Shown here: positions 8,057-14,722 of the stretch, one piece after another
Position numbering within the stretch: position 1 is the first letter of the stretch
Layout: each line of letters starts with the position of its first letter
Origin: JAGORY01 sp964517585
GTDB taxonomy: Bacteria > Patescibacteriota > Gracilibacteria > Peribacterales > Peribacteraceae
Direction: 5' to 3'
Length of the DNA: 34,349 bases
NCBI GenBank assembly: GCA_964517585.1
Contig: CAZFCB010000010.1
Span: 1 to 34,349, forward strand
The notes under the pieces: model-generated
Told to the model about the DNA's origin: nothing
What the model saw: the letters and a program-made list of their open reading frames with translations, nothing else
Databases searched by the model: none
Program-made: the position numbers and the translations under genes

Positions 8057-9070
8057 ATGACGCTTTCAGAGAGACTCACTGCTGCTATCGTCGCACTCGG
8101 CATAAGCACCTTCCCTATCGCTGCCTTCAGTGCATCTTTTGCCGATATTCCGAGCAATAGTCCGATCATCCCAGCAGCAGAATATTTGAAGTCCAAGGGC
8201 ATCATCCAGGATAGCTCTACATTTCGTCCAAACGATCTTCTCAATCGTGCGCAGGCAGCAAAAGTATTAGTGGCGCCACTTGTCAGTCCCGAAGAACTTG
8301 CAAAAATTACTACCTCGACATTCACAGATGTCCCCGATGGACAGTGGTACACGTCGTACGTCGAGGCAGCACGAACGTTAGGTCTGGTCGATACGGTTCC
8401 ACAATTTAATCCTACGGCTCCTGTGACAAAGGCTGCCTTCATGAAGATGCTTTTCAAAGCAAAAAATCTGGATTACACAAGAGCATTTTCTGATCTGACA
8501 ACACCTCTAAGCTCGGATGTAGCGTCGAACGCTGAGTGGTATTACCCGATTATCCGCTTCGGTCTAGCGACGTCGATGACAGCCGTAAGTACAGACGGAC
8601 TGTTGTCACCAGCATCAAATATTTCGCGTGGTTCCATGGCTCTTCTCTACTATCGACTTGATATGTATCAGACTGGTCGTAGGACGCAGGCACTGCTGTC
8701 ACAAGCTGAAACAGATATTGGTAATGTACTCCAAATGCTCGATAAAAAAGATCTAGAGCAGGCACAGTGGGCATCTGCTCGTTCCATTATTGCAGCGCGC
8801 GGTGCACTGGCGGCAAAGCCAGATGAGACTATCGTGAAGGGTGCGGTAAAAATATCAGAAGGTTTTCAATCCCTCGTGCTTGGCTATCAAGCCGGAGCAG
8901 AAGGTCGTCTAGATGATGCTATTTCCGCTGCAAAAACCGCGTATTCTCTCGCTGAGAAAGCGAAGGGATTTCACCCGAACCTCGTGACGATTGCAACGCA
9001 AATGCAAACCATTGCCAAGAACATGGCAGACGAGGCACGCAAACTCAAGGCACAGCCAACAGCGCAGTAA
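8057..9070 (+). CDS. S-layer homology (SLH) domain protein
   Basis: 337 residues from the ATG at 8057. A signal peptide (about 1-26, IAAFSA) is followed by three SLH motifs. The first begins at ASFADIPSNSPIIPAAEYL with LNRAQAAKVL. The second is STFTDVPDGQWYTSYVEAA with VTKAAFMKML. The third is RAFSDL with AEWYYPIIRFG and ISRGSMALLYYRL. SLH triplets normally bind secondary cell-wall polymers and hold S-layer or other surface proteins to the wall. The C-terminal 130 residues are helical, Ala/Gln/Lys-rich and TPR-like in look (SQAETDIGNVLQMLDKKDL onward), perhaps a scaffold. An in-frame TTG at 8030 is a less likely start because it would put polar residues before the signal. The stop codon directly abuts the stop of the convergent aminotransferase gene. 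Confidence 0.85.
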   Translation: MTLSERLTAAIVALGISTFPIAAFSASFADIPSNSPIIPAAEYLKSKGIIQDSSTFRPNDLLNRAQAAKVLVAPLVSPEELAKITTSTFTDVPDGQWYTSYVEAARTLGLVDTVPQFNPTAPVTKAAFMKMLFKAKNLDYTRAFSDLTTPLSSDVASNAEWYYPIIRFGLATSMTAVSTDGLLSPASNISRGSMALLYYRLDMYQTGRRTQALLSQAETDIGNVLQMLDKKDLEQAQWASARSIIAARGALAAKPDETIVKGAVKISEGFQSLVLGYQAGAEGRLDDAISAAKTAYSLAEKAKGFHPNLVTIATQMQTIAKNMADEARKLKAQPTAQ

Positions 9071-9895
9071 TTAGGCTTTTTCTACTTCTGCATCGAGGAA
9101 TTTTCCAAAGTGTCCGATGAGTTCATGGAGCGCTTCGGGAATCTTTATATCCACGTTATCAATCTTCGAGAGTGGCATGATTTTACTCGACGTACTCGTG
9201 AGGAACGCTCCGTCATAGCATGTGATCTTCGAGAGCGGAATATTCTCATGCGCAATGTCGTATCCATTTTTTTCTGCAACATCGATGACATTGAGGAGCG
9301 TGACTCCTTCCAGGATGTCATGCTTCAAAGGTGAGATGAGAGTACGACCCCGTAGTACAAAGAAATTAGTCCGCGTTCCTTCGGTAATGCAACCGCTTCT
9401 GTTTATAAAGAGTGCATCGTAACAGCCTGTATTTTTGGCTGTGCGGTAGGCGAGAAAACTCGGGAGCATGTTGAGCGTCTTTGCCTGCGGCGCATATCTT
9501 TCATGGTGGATGCTAATGACAGACGTTCCGCGCTGATAGAGACGTTTGTCCGGAAAGAGAGGCGAAAGTGGGATAATGAATAATTCTGCATCACCAGTAT
9601 TGCGAGCACCAATGAGAAGAATTTTGAGATTCAGGGCATCTGATTTTACGTGCGAAAGCAGTTCGTGTATCCACAGACTGATTGTTGCAGTGACGAACGT
9701 ATGTTCAAGGCCGATAACCCTTGCAGATGCCATCAGACGCTCAAGATGTTGCAGCAGAAATAGTGGCTTCTCTTTCACGACGCGAATAGATTCATACACG
9801 CCAAAACCGTATGCGTACGCAATATTTGCAAGTGGCATGACGGCATCTGCTGCAGGAAGTATGTTGCCGTTTTTGGAAAACACATCGTATGCCAT
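9071..9895 (-). CDS. Class IV PLP-dependent aminotransferase
   Basis: 274 residues, the usual length for fold-type IV PLP enzymes (branched-chain aminotransferase, D-amino-acid aminotransferase, aminodeoxychorismate lyase). Typical features are YGFGVYESIRV near residue 29, HLERL near 50-54, Lys139 in AKTLNML as the expected Schiff-base lysine, and Glu172 in ITEGTRTNFFV, which contacts the cofactor pyridine nitrogen. The C-terminal part has ILEGVTLLNVIDVAEKNG and FLTSTSSKIMPL, the expected phosphate-binding and product-side loops. The exact substrate cannot be read from sequence; IlvE-like, Dat-like and PabC-like activities are all possible, and no pathway neighbours are present. The gene is cytosolic and stands alone, convergent with the SLH gene. 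No Shine-Dalgarno is seen before the ATG. Confidence 0.85.
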   Translation of the reverse strand: MAYDVFSKNGNILPAADAVMPLANIAYAYGFGVYESIRVVKEKPLFLLQHLERLMASARVIGLEHTFVTATISLWIHELLSHVKSDALNLKILLIGARNTGDAELFIIPLSPLFPDKRLYQRGTSVISIHHERYAPQAKTLNMLPSFLAYRTAKNTGCYDALFINRSGCITEGTRTNFFVLRGRTLISPLKHDILEGVTLLNVIDVAEKNGYDIAHENIPLSKITCYDGAFLTSTSSKIMPLSKIDNVDIKIPEALHELIGHFGKFLDAEVEKA

Positions 9896-9932
9896 GTCAT
9901 GACGATACCACGTTTCTTCCCTCGCCCTCAGT

Positions 9933-9968
9933 CCCTCACCCGGTTGTCTCGCAAGACCCGGGGGAGGG
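9933..9968. repeat. GC-rich imperfect inverted repeat (REP-like hairpin)
   Basis: Arms CCCTCACCCGG (9933-9943) and CCGGGGGAGGG (9958-9968) pair with one mismatch. The loop can pair further (GTCT/AGAC). A second small hairpin, GTGC-GTCA-GCAC, follows at about 9972-9983. The element lies between the divergent aminotransferase and aquaporin genes, has no T-run, and looks like an intergenic repetitive element. Confidence 0.45.
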
Positions 9969-10019
9969 GTGGTGCGTCAGCACCGGGGTGGGGGCGTAAC
10001 GAGACAAGTAAAAAAATCT

Positions 10020-10048
10020 TTGAAATTGTATAGAAGATCTGGTGTAAG
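10020..10048 (+). promoter_or_regulatory. Candidate promoter of the aquaporin gene
   Basis: TTGAAA (10020-10025) and TGTAAG (10043-10048) are 17 bp apart. The same TGTAAG variant, also with a 17-bp spacer, lies upstream of dnaJ. Transcription would begin near 10055, about 20 nt before the ATG at 10075 and downstream of the alternative GTG at 10051. Confidence 0.35.
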
Positions 10049-10074
10049 CTGTGCTCAATTTCCTCCACTCATTC

Positions 10075-10665
10075 ATGAACTATCGCGCCTACGCCGCTGA
10101 ACTTGTCGGAACGTTTCTGCTCGCATTCATGGTGCACATGGGTGTTGGTGGACAGCTTCCTGTGCCGACTCCGGTCATTGCAGGCTTAACACTTGGGCTC
10201 ATTGTCTATCTCTTTGGATCAATCAGCGGAGCTCACGTCAATCCTGCGGTCACAATTGCTCTCGCAAGCATTCAGAAGATTACTCCAAAAGATGCACTTT
10301 TTTACATCGTTGCACAGTTCATCGGAGGAGGCATTGCACTGCTCGCTGGTAATTTCTTCATCGGAGGACAACTCACCATCGTCGCAGGTTCTACGCCACT
10401 CATTGGCCTAGCCGAAGCTATTGGTGCTGCCATCCTCGTGCTCGGCGTTTCTTCTGTGGTGCATCAGAAAGCTCCTGCTGATGCTTCAGGTCTCACAATT
10501 GGCACCGCGCTTTCTTTAGGCGTTCTTGCAGCATCTGCGCAGAGCAATGGAATTGTGAATCCCGCAGTTGCACTCGGCATCAGCTCACTCTCATTTGCGT
10601 ACATTCTCGGCCCGATTATCGGAGGCGTGATCGCCGCGTGGGGGTACCGTGCTCTTGCGAAGTAG
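10075..10665 (+). CDS. Aquaporin / major intrinsic protein family channel
   Basis: 196 residues from ATG 10075; an in-frame GTG at 10051 would give 204. The ATG is preferred because MNYRAYAAELVGTFLLAF matches the usual MIP N-terminus, and because the likely promoter sits just upstream. About six membrane segments are visible. The two half-helix signatures are present: SGAHVNPAVTIAL (after helix 2) and SNGIVNPAVALGI (after helix 5). The protein is shorter than usual (230-280), with short loops. The second NPA is followed by Val instead of the Arg that forms the aromatic/arginine filter in most water and glycerol channels, so the pore selectivity is probably altered. Membrane water or small-solute passage is the family role; the actual solute is unknown. 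The gene is monocistronic. Confidence 0.85.
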   Translation: MNYRAYAAELVGTFLLAFMVHMGVGGQLPVPTPVIAGLTLGLIVYLFGSISGAHVNPAVTIALASIQKITPKDALFYIVAQFIGGGIALLAGNFFIGGQLTIVAGSTPLIGLAEAIGAAILVLGVSSVVHQKAPADASGLTIGTALSLGVLAASAQSNGIVNPAVALGISSLSFAYILGPIIGGVIAAWGYRALAK

Positions 10666-10681
10666 TGTTTCCGAATGTTAT

Positions 10682-10694
10682 TGGCAGGCGCTGT
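10682..10694. repeat. 13-bp direct repeat of the tRNA-Trp 3' end
   Basis: TGGCAGGCGCTGT occurs here and again at 10770-10782, where it is the CCA end, acceptor strand and start of the T-stem of tRNA-Trp (complement). The copies are 88 bp apart. This resembles an attachment-site remnant or a partial tRNA copy, but no integrase gene is in the window. Confidence 0.4.
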
Positions 10695-10769
10695 CAGCCG
10701 TCGCCTCTGGGCTATGGCCGACAGTTCGCAGATGCATGATTTTCCGGATGTTGGTGTATGTCATTGTTC

Positions 10770-10845
10770 TGGCAGGCGCTGTAGGGATCGAACCTACGAC
10801 CTTCGGTTTTGGAGACCGACGCTCTACCGACTGAGCTAAGCGCCT
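10770..10845 (-). tRNA. tRNA-Trp (anticodon CCA)
   Basis: On the minus strand a full cloverleaf folds. The acceptor AGGCGCT/AGCGCCT is a perfect 7-bp pair, the D-stem is GCTC/GAGC, the anticodon stem TCGGT/ACCGA encloses the loop CTCCAAA, and the T-arm is GTAGG-TTCGATC-CCTAC. The anticodon is CCA, which reads UGG. The discriminator base is G, and the 3' CCA is encoded in the DNA (10770-10772). The flanking 10666-10769 and 10846-10927 hold no gene that I can support. Confidence 0.95.
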
Positions 10846-10927
10846 AAAGGATCTGAGATGAAAGAACAAAGAAAAGAACAGACTACGTGCCGCAGTGTAC
10901 AACCCACTACCCACTAACCGCTACCCA

Positions 10928-13300
10928 CTACTCCCCCTTCTTCTTCCATCCCCCCTTCCCCTTCCACTTACTCGGAGGAGCTTCACGCTTGCGCTTCAGG
11001 AGTGCTGCCGCTTCTTCGAGCGTGATCGTTTGGGCGTCCATTTTCTTTGGAACCGAGCAGTTGGTTTTGCCATCTGTGACGTATGGACCATAACGGCCGT
11101 CCTTCACGGTGATCTCGCCTTTTGTTTCAGGGTCGGCTCCGAGTGTGCGAAGTGGGGCTGCATTCGTCTTCTCAGCCTTGGTGGTCAGGAAACCGAGTGC
11201 CATCGGGAGATCAACGTTGAACGGATGCTGCTCTTTTGGAATAGATGCTGTCGCCGTGCCAGCCTTGATGTACGGGCCGAAGCGACCCAAGTGAAGCTCC
11301 ACCACAGTACCCTGATCGTCCTTGCCGAGGTTCCTTGGAAATGACAGGAGTGCTTGTGCCTGCTCGAGTGTCACCGTGTCTGGCTTCATGTCTTTAAAGA
11401 GGCTTGCTGCTTTCGGCTTGGCTTTCTTACCCTTTTCCTTATCCCAAAGACCAAGCTGCACATAGGCGCCAAAGCGGCCTGTACGAACGACAATGGGTAA
11501 ACCGGAGTCAGCATCGATGCCAAGCTCGCGATCTTTCATTACATCTTCTTTCTTGATCTCTTTCGTCTTCTCATCAACAAGTTTTTTAAATGGCCCGAAG
11601 AAACTTCTCATGAACGGAACCCATTCTACTTTCCCCTCGGCAATGTCATCGAGCTCTTCTTCCATGCGAGCGGTAAACTTCAGGTCCACAATGTCGGTGA
11701 AGTGTGCAGCGAGAAGATCGATCACTGTAAACGCGATATCCTCCGGAGCCAGCTGCTTCCCTTCTTTCCGGATGTAGCCACGCTGCTGGATGGTCGAAAT
11801 TGTCGGTGCGTATGTGGACGGACGACCAATGCCTTCTTCTTCCAGTTTTTTGACGAGCGATGCTTCCGTATAGCGTGGTGGCGGCTTGGTGAAATGCTGT
11901 TCATCGCGGAGCGCATCAAGATCCAACGCTTCGCCTTCTTTCAGTTCTGGCAAGAATTTTTCGCCATCAGCTTCACCGGCCGCTTTATCTTTTTCGATCT
12001 GCTCTTCGTCCTTGTCCTCAAAGTACACGCGGAGAAAACCGTCGAAGAGGACGGTCTGACCTGTCGCACGGAAAATGTACACGTTGGCTTTTCCTTTCAC
12101 TTCGATATCAGCACCGACACGCTTCAGTTCAGCCGCTGCCATTTGGGTCGCCATCGTGCGGTTCCAAATGAGCGAGTAGAGTTTGAGCTGTTGATCGTCC
12201 AGCACGTCACTGAGTGACTGTGGAGTTCTGCTTACCTCCGTTGGACGGATGGCTTCATGCGCTTCCTGCGCACCTTTTGCTTTTGTTTTGTACACGCGTG
12301 GGGAGGCAAGAACATATTCACGACCGTAGTTTTTCTCGATTGTTTCTTTGATGTTCGCAAGTGCTGTGTCGCTCAAGTTCACAGAGTCTGTACGCATGTA
12401 CGTGATCAGACCAGACGTCCCAGCGCCTTTCCCGAGGCTCACCCCCTCGTATAACTGTTGTGCGACTACCATTGTCTGTTTCACAGAGAACCCCAATTTT
12501 CTGGCAGCCTCCTGCTGCAATGTTGATGTCGTGAATGGTGCTGGTGGCGTTTTTTTCAGTTCTTTCGTATCGATGGATTTCACGGCGAAAGGTGCTCCTT
12601 CAATATCAGTGACAATACTTTTTGCTTCAGCTTCCGATGTTGGCGTGAAGGCGGTGTCATTTTTTTCTTTGAAATCTGCGGAAAATTCTTCTCCACTTTC
12701 TTTCTTCAGATCAGCCTGGATCGTCCAGTACTCCTGTGCGTTAAATTTCTGAATCTCTCGCTCCCGATCAACGATGAGTCGAACAGCGACGGACTGCACA
12801 CGTCCTGCGGACAAACCTCGGTACACTTTCTTCCATAAGAAAGGAGAGAGCGTGTAACCGACCAAACGGTCAAGAACACGACGCGCCTGCTGTGCATGGA
12901 CGAGTTTGTAGTCGATGTGACGCGGAGACGCTATAGCGGCTTTGATCGCGCTCTCTGTGATTTCATGAAACACGATACGATTCACTTTCTCGGGGTTTTT
13001 TACTTTGAGAGCCTCGAGTAAATGCCAACCGATAGCTTCACCTTCGCGGTCTTCATCAGTCGCAATCCACAGTTGATCTGCTTCTTTGAGGGCGGCTTTT
13101 AAGTTCTTCACGGTCGTCGTTTTCTCCTTTGGGATGATGTACGTCGGCTCAAAATTTCCATCGACGTCGATACCTATTTCACTCGTGGGAAGATCTCGGA
13201 TGTGGCCCATGCTGGACTCCACCACGTAGTCTTTGCCGAGGAAACGCTTAATCGTTTTTGCCTTTGTCGGGCTTTCGACGATCACTAAATGTTTGCTCAT
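10928..13300 (-). CDS. topA: DNA topoisomerase I (type IA)
   Basis: 790 residues. The N-terminal TOPRIM domain starts with HLVIVESPTKAKTI (Glu9) and holds the acidic triad in TDEDREGEAIGW (Asp82, Asp84, Glu86). HAQQARRVLDRLVGY and GLSAGRVQSVAVRLIVDRE follow. The catalytic tyrosine is Tyr301 in GLITYMRTDSVNLS. ARMEEELDDIAEGK closes the core. Instead of C4 zinc fingers, the C-terminus carries three basic GR[FY]G.Y[VI] repeats (GRFGAYVQLG, GRFGPYIKAG, GRYGPYVTDG), as in actinobacterial-type TopA tails, and ends in a Lys/Gly/Trp-rich basic tail. The enzyme relaxes negative supercoils by single-strand passage. The HU gene lies divergently beyond a 304-nt gap. No Shine-Dalgarno precedes the ATG. 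Confidence 0.97.
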   Translation of the reverse strand: MSKHLVIVESPTKAKTIKRFLGKDYVVESSMGHIRDLPTSEIGIDVDGNFEPTYIIPKEKTTTVKNLKAALKEADQLWIATDEDREGEAIGWHLLEALKVKNPEKVNRIVFHEITESAIKAAIASPRHIDYKLVHAQQARRVLDRLVGYTLSPFLWKKVYRGLSAGRVQSVAVRLIVDREREIQKFNAQEYWTIQADLKKESGEEFSADFKEKNDTAFTPTSEAEAKSIVTDIEGAPFAVKSIDTKELKKTPPAPFTTSTLQQEAARKLGFSVKQTMVVAQQLYEGVSLGKGAGTSGLITYMRTDSVNLSDTALANIKETIEKNYGREYVLASPRVYKTKAKGAQEAHEAIRPTEVSRTPQSLSDVLDDQQLKLYSLIWNRTMATQMAAAELKRVGADIEVKGKANVYIFRATGQTVLFDGFLRVYFEDKDEEQIEKDKAAGEADGEKFLPELKEGEALDLDALRDEQHFTKPPPRYTEASLVKKLEEEGIGRPSTYAPTISTIQQRGYIRKEGKQLAPEDIAFTVIDLLAAHFTDIVDLKFTARMEEELDDIAEGKVEWVPFMRSFFGPFKKLVDEKTKEIKKEDVMKDRELGIDADSGLPIVVRTGRFGAYVQLGLWDKEKGKKAKPKAASLFKDMKPDTVTLEQAQALLSFPRNLGKDDQGTVVELHLGRFGPYIKAGTATASIPKEQHPFNVDLPMALGFLTTKAEKTNAAPLRTLGADPETKGEITVKDGRYGPYVTDGKTNCSVPKKMDAQTITLEEAAALLKRKREAPPSKWKGKGGWKKKGE

Positions 13301-13543
13301 AATCAGCGTTGAGCATCGTCGAAGAATGATTTTTTGTCAAAGTTGTGTGTCGTGATGAAGGTGTATCGAGCGACTATTTCCCATCATTTTTCCATCACTT
13401 CTTGATCAATTATTCAACTTTTTCATCTATTTTCTCTCATATTTCAGGGAATGTTCTCAGGAAGTGTTCATCTTTTCATGGCTTACAGAAGCCAAGTTCA
13501 CGGTCGAAAGCGGAAATCAAGGGTTTTTCAAGTGATTTTTGGC
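13301..13543. other. Intergenic region between topA and HU
   Basis: AT-rich and non-coding. No RNA gene or strong hairpin was recognised. A TTGACA on the minus strand near 13335-13340 could be a topA -35, but a matching -10 is not convincing. Confidence 0.4.
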
Positions 13544-13571
13544 TTGCAGATGCGATTTCTCTGGGTAGAAT
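13544..13571 (+). promoter_or_regulatory. Candidate promoter of the HU gene
   Basis: TTGCAG (13544-13549) and TAGAAT (13566-13571) are separated by 16 bp. Transcription would start about 27 nt before the HU ATG. Confidence 0.45.
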
Positions 13572-13604
13572 TCATAGTATCTTATCTCTTTTACCCCCGA
13601 TCCC

Positions 13605-13880
13605 ATGTCCAAGCAGGATCTTATCGCCGCTATTGCGGACGCCGCCGGCATTACTAAGCGCGCCGCTTCCGACGCCCTCGAGGCACTCATCGGAACCATC
13701 ACAAAGGAGCTCAAGAAGGGCCACAATGTGACGATCACCGGTTTCGGAACGTTCCGTATCTCCAAGCGCCAGGCTCGCACGGGTGTGAACCCACGCAATC
13801 CTACGCAGAAGATTTCTATCCCTGCAATGAAGGTTCCTTCATTCAAGGCTGGAAAGACACTCAAGGATGCTGTTCGTTAA
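13605..13880 (+). CDS. HU family nucleoid protein
   Basis: 91 residues, the standard HU/IHF length. MSKQDLIAAIADAAGITKRAASDALEAL forms the dimerising helices, VTITGFGTFRISKRQART is the beta region, and GVNPRNPTQKISIPAMKVPSFKAGKTLKDAV contains the DNA-bending arm with its conserved RNP proline. It binds and bends DNA as a dimer and compacts the chromosome. The gene stands alone between its own promoter and a strong terminator. The codons look optimised for high expression compared with neighbours (runs of GCC, ATC, AAG). No Shine-Dalgarno is present before the ATG. Confidence 0.96.
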   Translation: MSKQDLIAAIADAAGITKRAASDALEALIGTITKELKKGHNVTITGFGTFRISKRQARTGVNPRNPTQKISIPAMKVPSFKAGKTLKDAVR

Positions 13881-13903
13881 TTGAGTATGCAATGAATGTC
13901 AGA

Positions 13904-13933
13904 GGGGGCCTCCGTAAGGGGTCTCCTTTTTTT
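13904..13933 (+). terminator. Rho-independent terminator after HU
   Basis: Arms GGGGGCCTC (13904-13912) and GGGGTCTCC (13918-13926) pair over 9 bp, including G-U pairs, around the loop CGTAA. Seven T residues (13927-13933) follow. It lies 23 bp after the HU stop codon. Confidence 0.8.
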
Positions 13934-13950
13934 GTGGTCAGTGATCAGTG

Positions 13951-13994
13951 GTAAGTGGTCAGTAGATTTGTTGTTGCCTGTCCTGACCACTTAC
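13951..13994. repeat. 12-bp inverted repeat plus CTTACTTCTTACTA-type simple sequence
   Basis: GTAAGTGGTCAG (13951-13962) and CTGACCACTTAC (13983-13994) form perfect arms around a 20-nt loop. Up to about 14025 the sequence continues as a pyrimidine-rich CTTACTTCTTACTA simple repeat. A 22-bp segment of it (13999-14020) recurs exactly at 17818-17839. Confidence 0.5.
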
Positions 13995-14067
13995 TTCTTA
14001 CTTCTTACTACTTACTTCTTACTACTCGTCTTTCCCTCTTCTCGCTTCCTCGCTATCCTCTCTTCCG

Positions 14068-14619
14068 ATGGATGATCTGATTATCGACACCACGGGCAAC
14101 CTGCTGACACTCCTCGGCATTCCTTTTACCGCTATTACGGTCAAAGCGGACGGTGACATGCTTCGAGTTGATGTTGTGACAGATCACGCAAGTCGACTCA
14201 TCGGCTGGCACGGCGAAACTCTCAATGCAGTGCAGCATCTTGTAAAATCTATCATTCGCACTGCCAAAAATCTTGAACGTGCGCCATTTATTATTGTCGA
14301 TGTGGACGGATATCGTACGATGCAGGAAGAAAAAGTTTGTAAGATAGCAGAAGCAAAAGCAGATTTTGTCAGGCGCACGGGATCTCGTGTCACACTGCCT
14401 CCCATGAGCCCGTATTTTCGTCGGGTGGTTCACATGCACATTGCAGCAACACCTACGATGTCCGATCTCGCGACAGAAAGCATAGGCGAGGGGGACTATC
14501 GACAGGTCGTGATCCGACTCAAGAGTGGGAAAATTGCAGCGGAACCAGACACTGAAGTGAGTGAAGAGCTTTCCCCCGTGATGGCTGGTGATGATGGGCT
14601 AGAGAATTTGGATGTGTAG
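14068..14619 (+). CDS. KH-R3H RNA-binding protein (Jag/KhpB/EloR family)
   Basis: 183 residues. A KH domain (about 28-80) carries its nucleic-acid loop as IGWHGE (GxxG = Gly46-Trp-His-Gly49) followed by TLNAVQHLV. An R3H domain (about 90-150) contains MSPYFRRVVHMHIA with the Arg118-x3-His122 motif and ATESIGEGDYRQVVI. The Jag N-terminal domain is missing, which is common in short versions. Family members bind RNA and, in Gram-positive bacteria, affect cell elongation together with KhpA. The usual yidC/rnpA/rpmH neighbours are absent here, so the gene has been separated from that cluster. It probably has its own transcript after the HU terminator. No Shine-Dalgarno is seen. Confidence 0.85.
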   Translation: MDDLIIDTTGNLLTLLGIPFTAITVKADGDMLRVDVVTDHASRLIGWHGETLNAVQHLVKSIIRTAKNLERAPFIIVDVDGYRTMQEEKVCKIAEAKADFVRRTGSRVTLPPMSPYFRRVVHMHIAATPTMSDLATESIGEGDYRQVVIRLKSGKIAAEPDTEVSEELSPVMAGDDGLENLDV

Positions 14620-14652
14620 GTCTTTATATACAGCGCGTATATTATCTATCTC

Positions 14653-14658
14653 TATAAT
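14653..14658 (+). promoter_or_regulatory. Possible -10 element upstream of the VPEFP-tailed protein gene
   Basis: A perfect TATAAT lies in an AT-rich stretch about 64 nt before the GTG at 14723. No good -35 is seen 16-18 bp upstream, so support is modest. Confidence 0.3.
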
Positions 14659-14722
14659 AGAATGGAATAATCAATGATCTTGAATGTAGAAATTTTAATT
14701 TTTGTTTTTTGACACCCTACCC

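Noticed and set aside
7879..8457. 192-codon minus-strand open frame over the start of the SLH gene
   Set aside because: The opposite strand has an unmistakable signal peptide and SLH motifs, so this is a shadow.
10666..10740. Terminator after the aquaporin gene (CTGTC...GACAG hairpin)
   Set aside because: The stem is short with a mismatch and no T-run follows.
14709..14714. TTGACA as a promoter -35 for the VPEFP-tailed gene
   Set aside because: It lies too close to the start codon, and the matching -10 would be inside the coding region.
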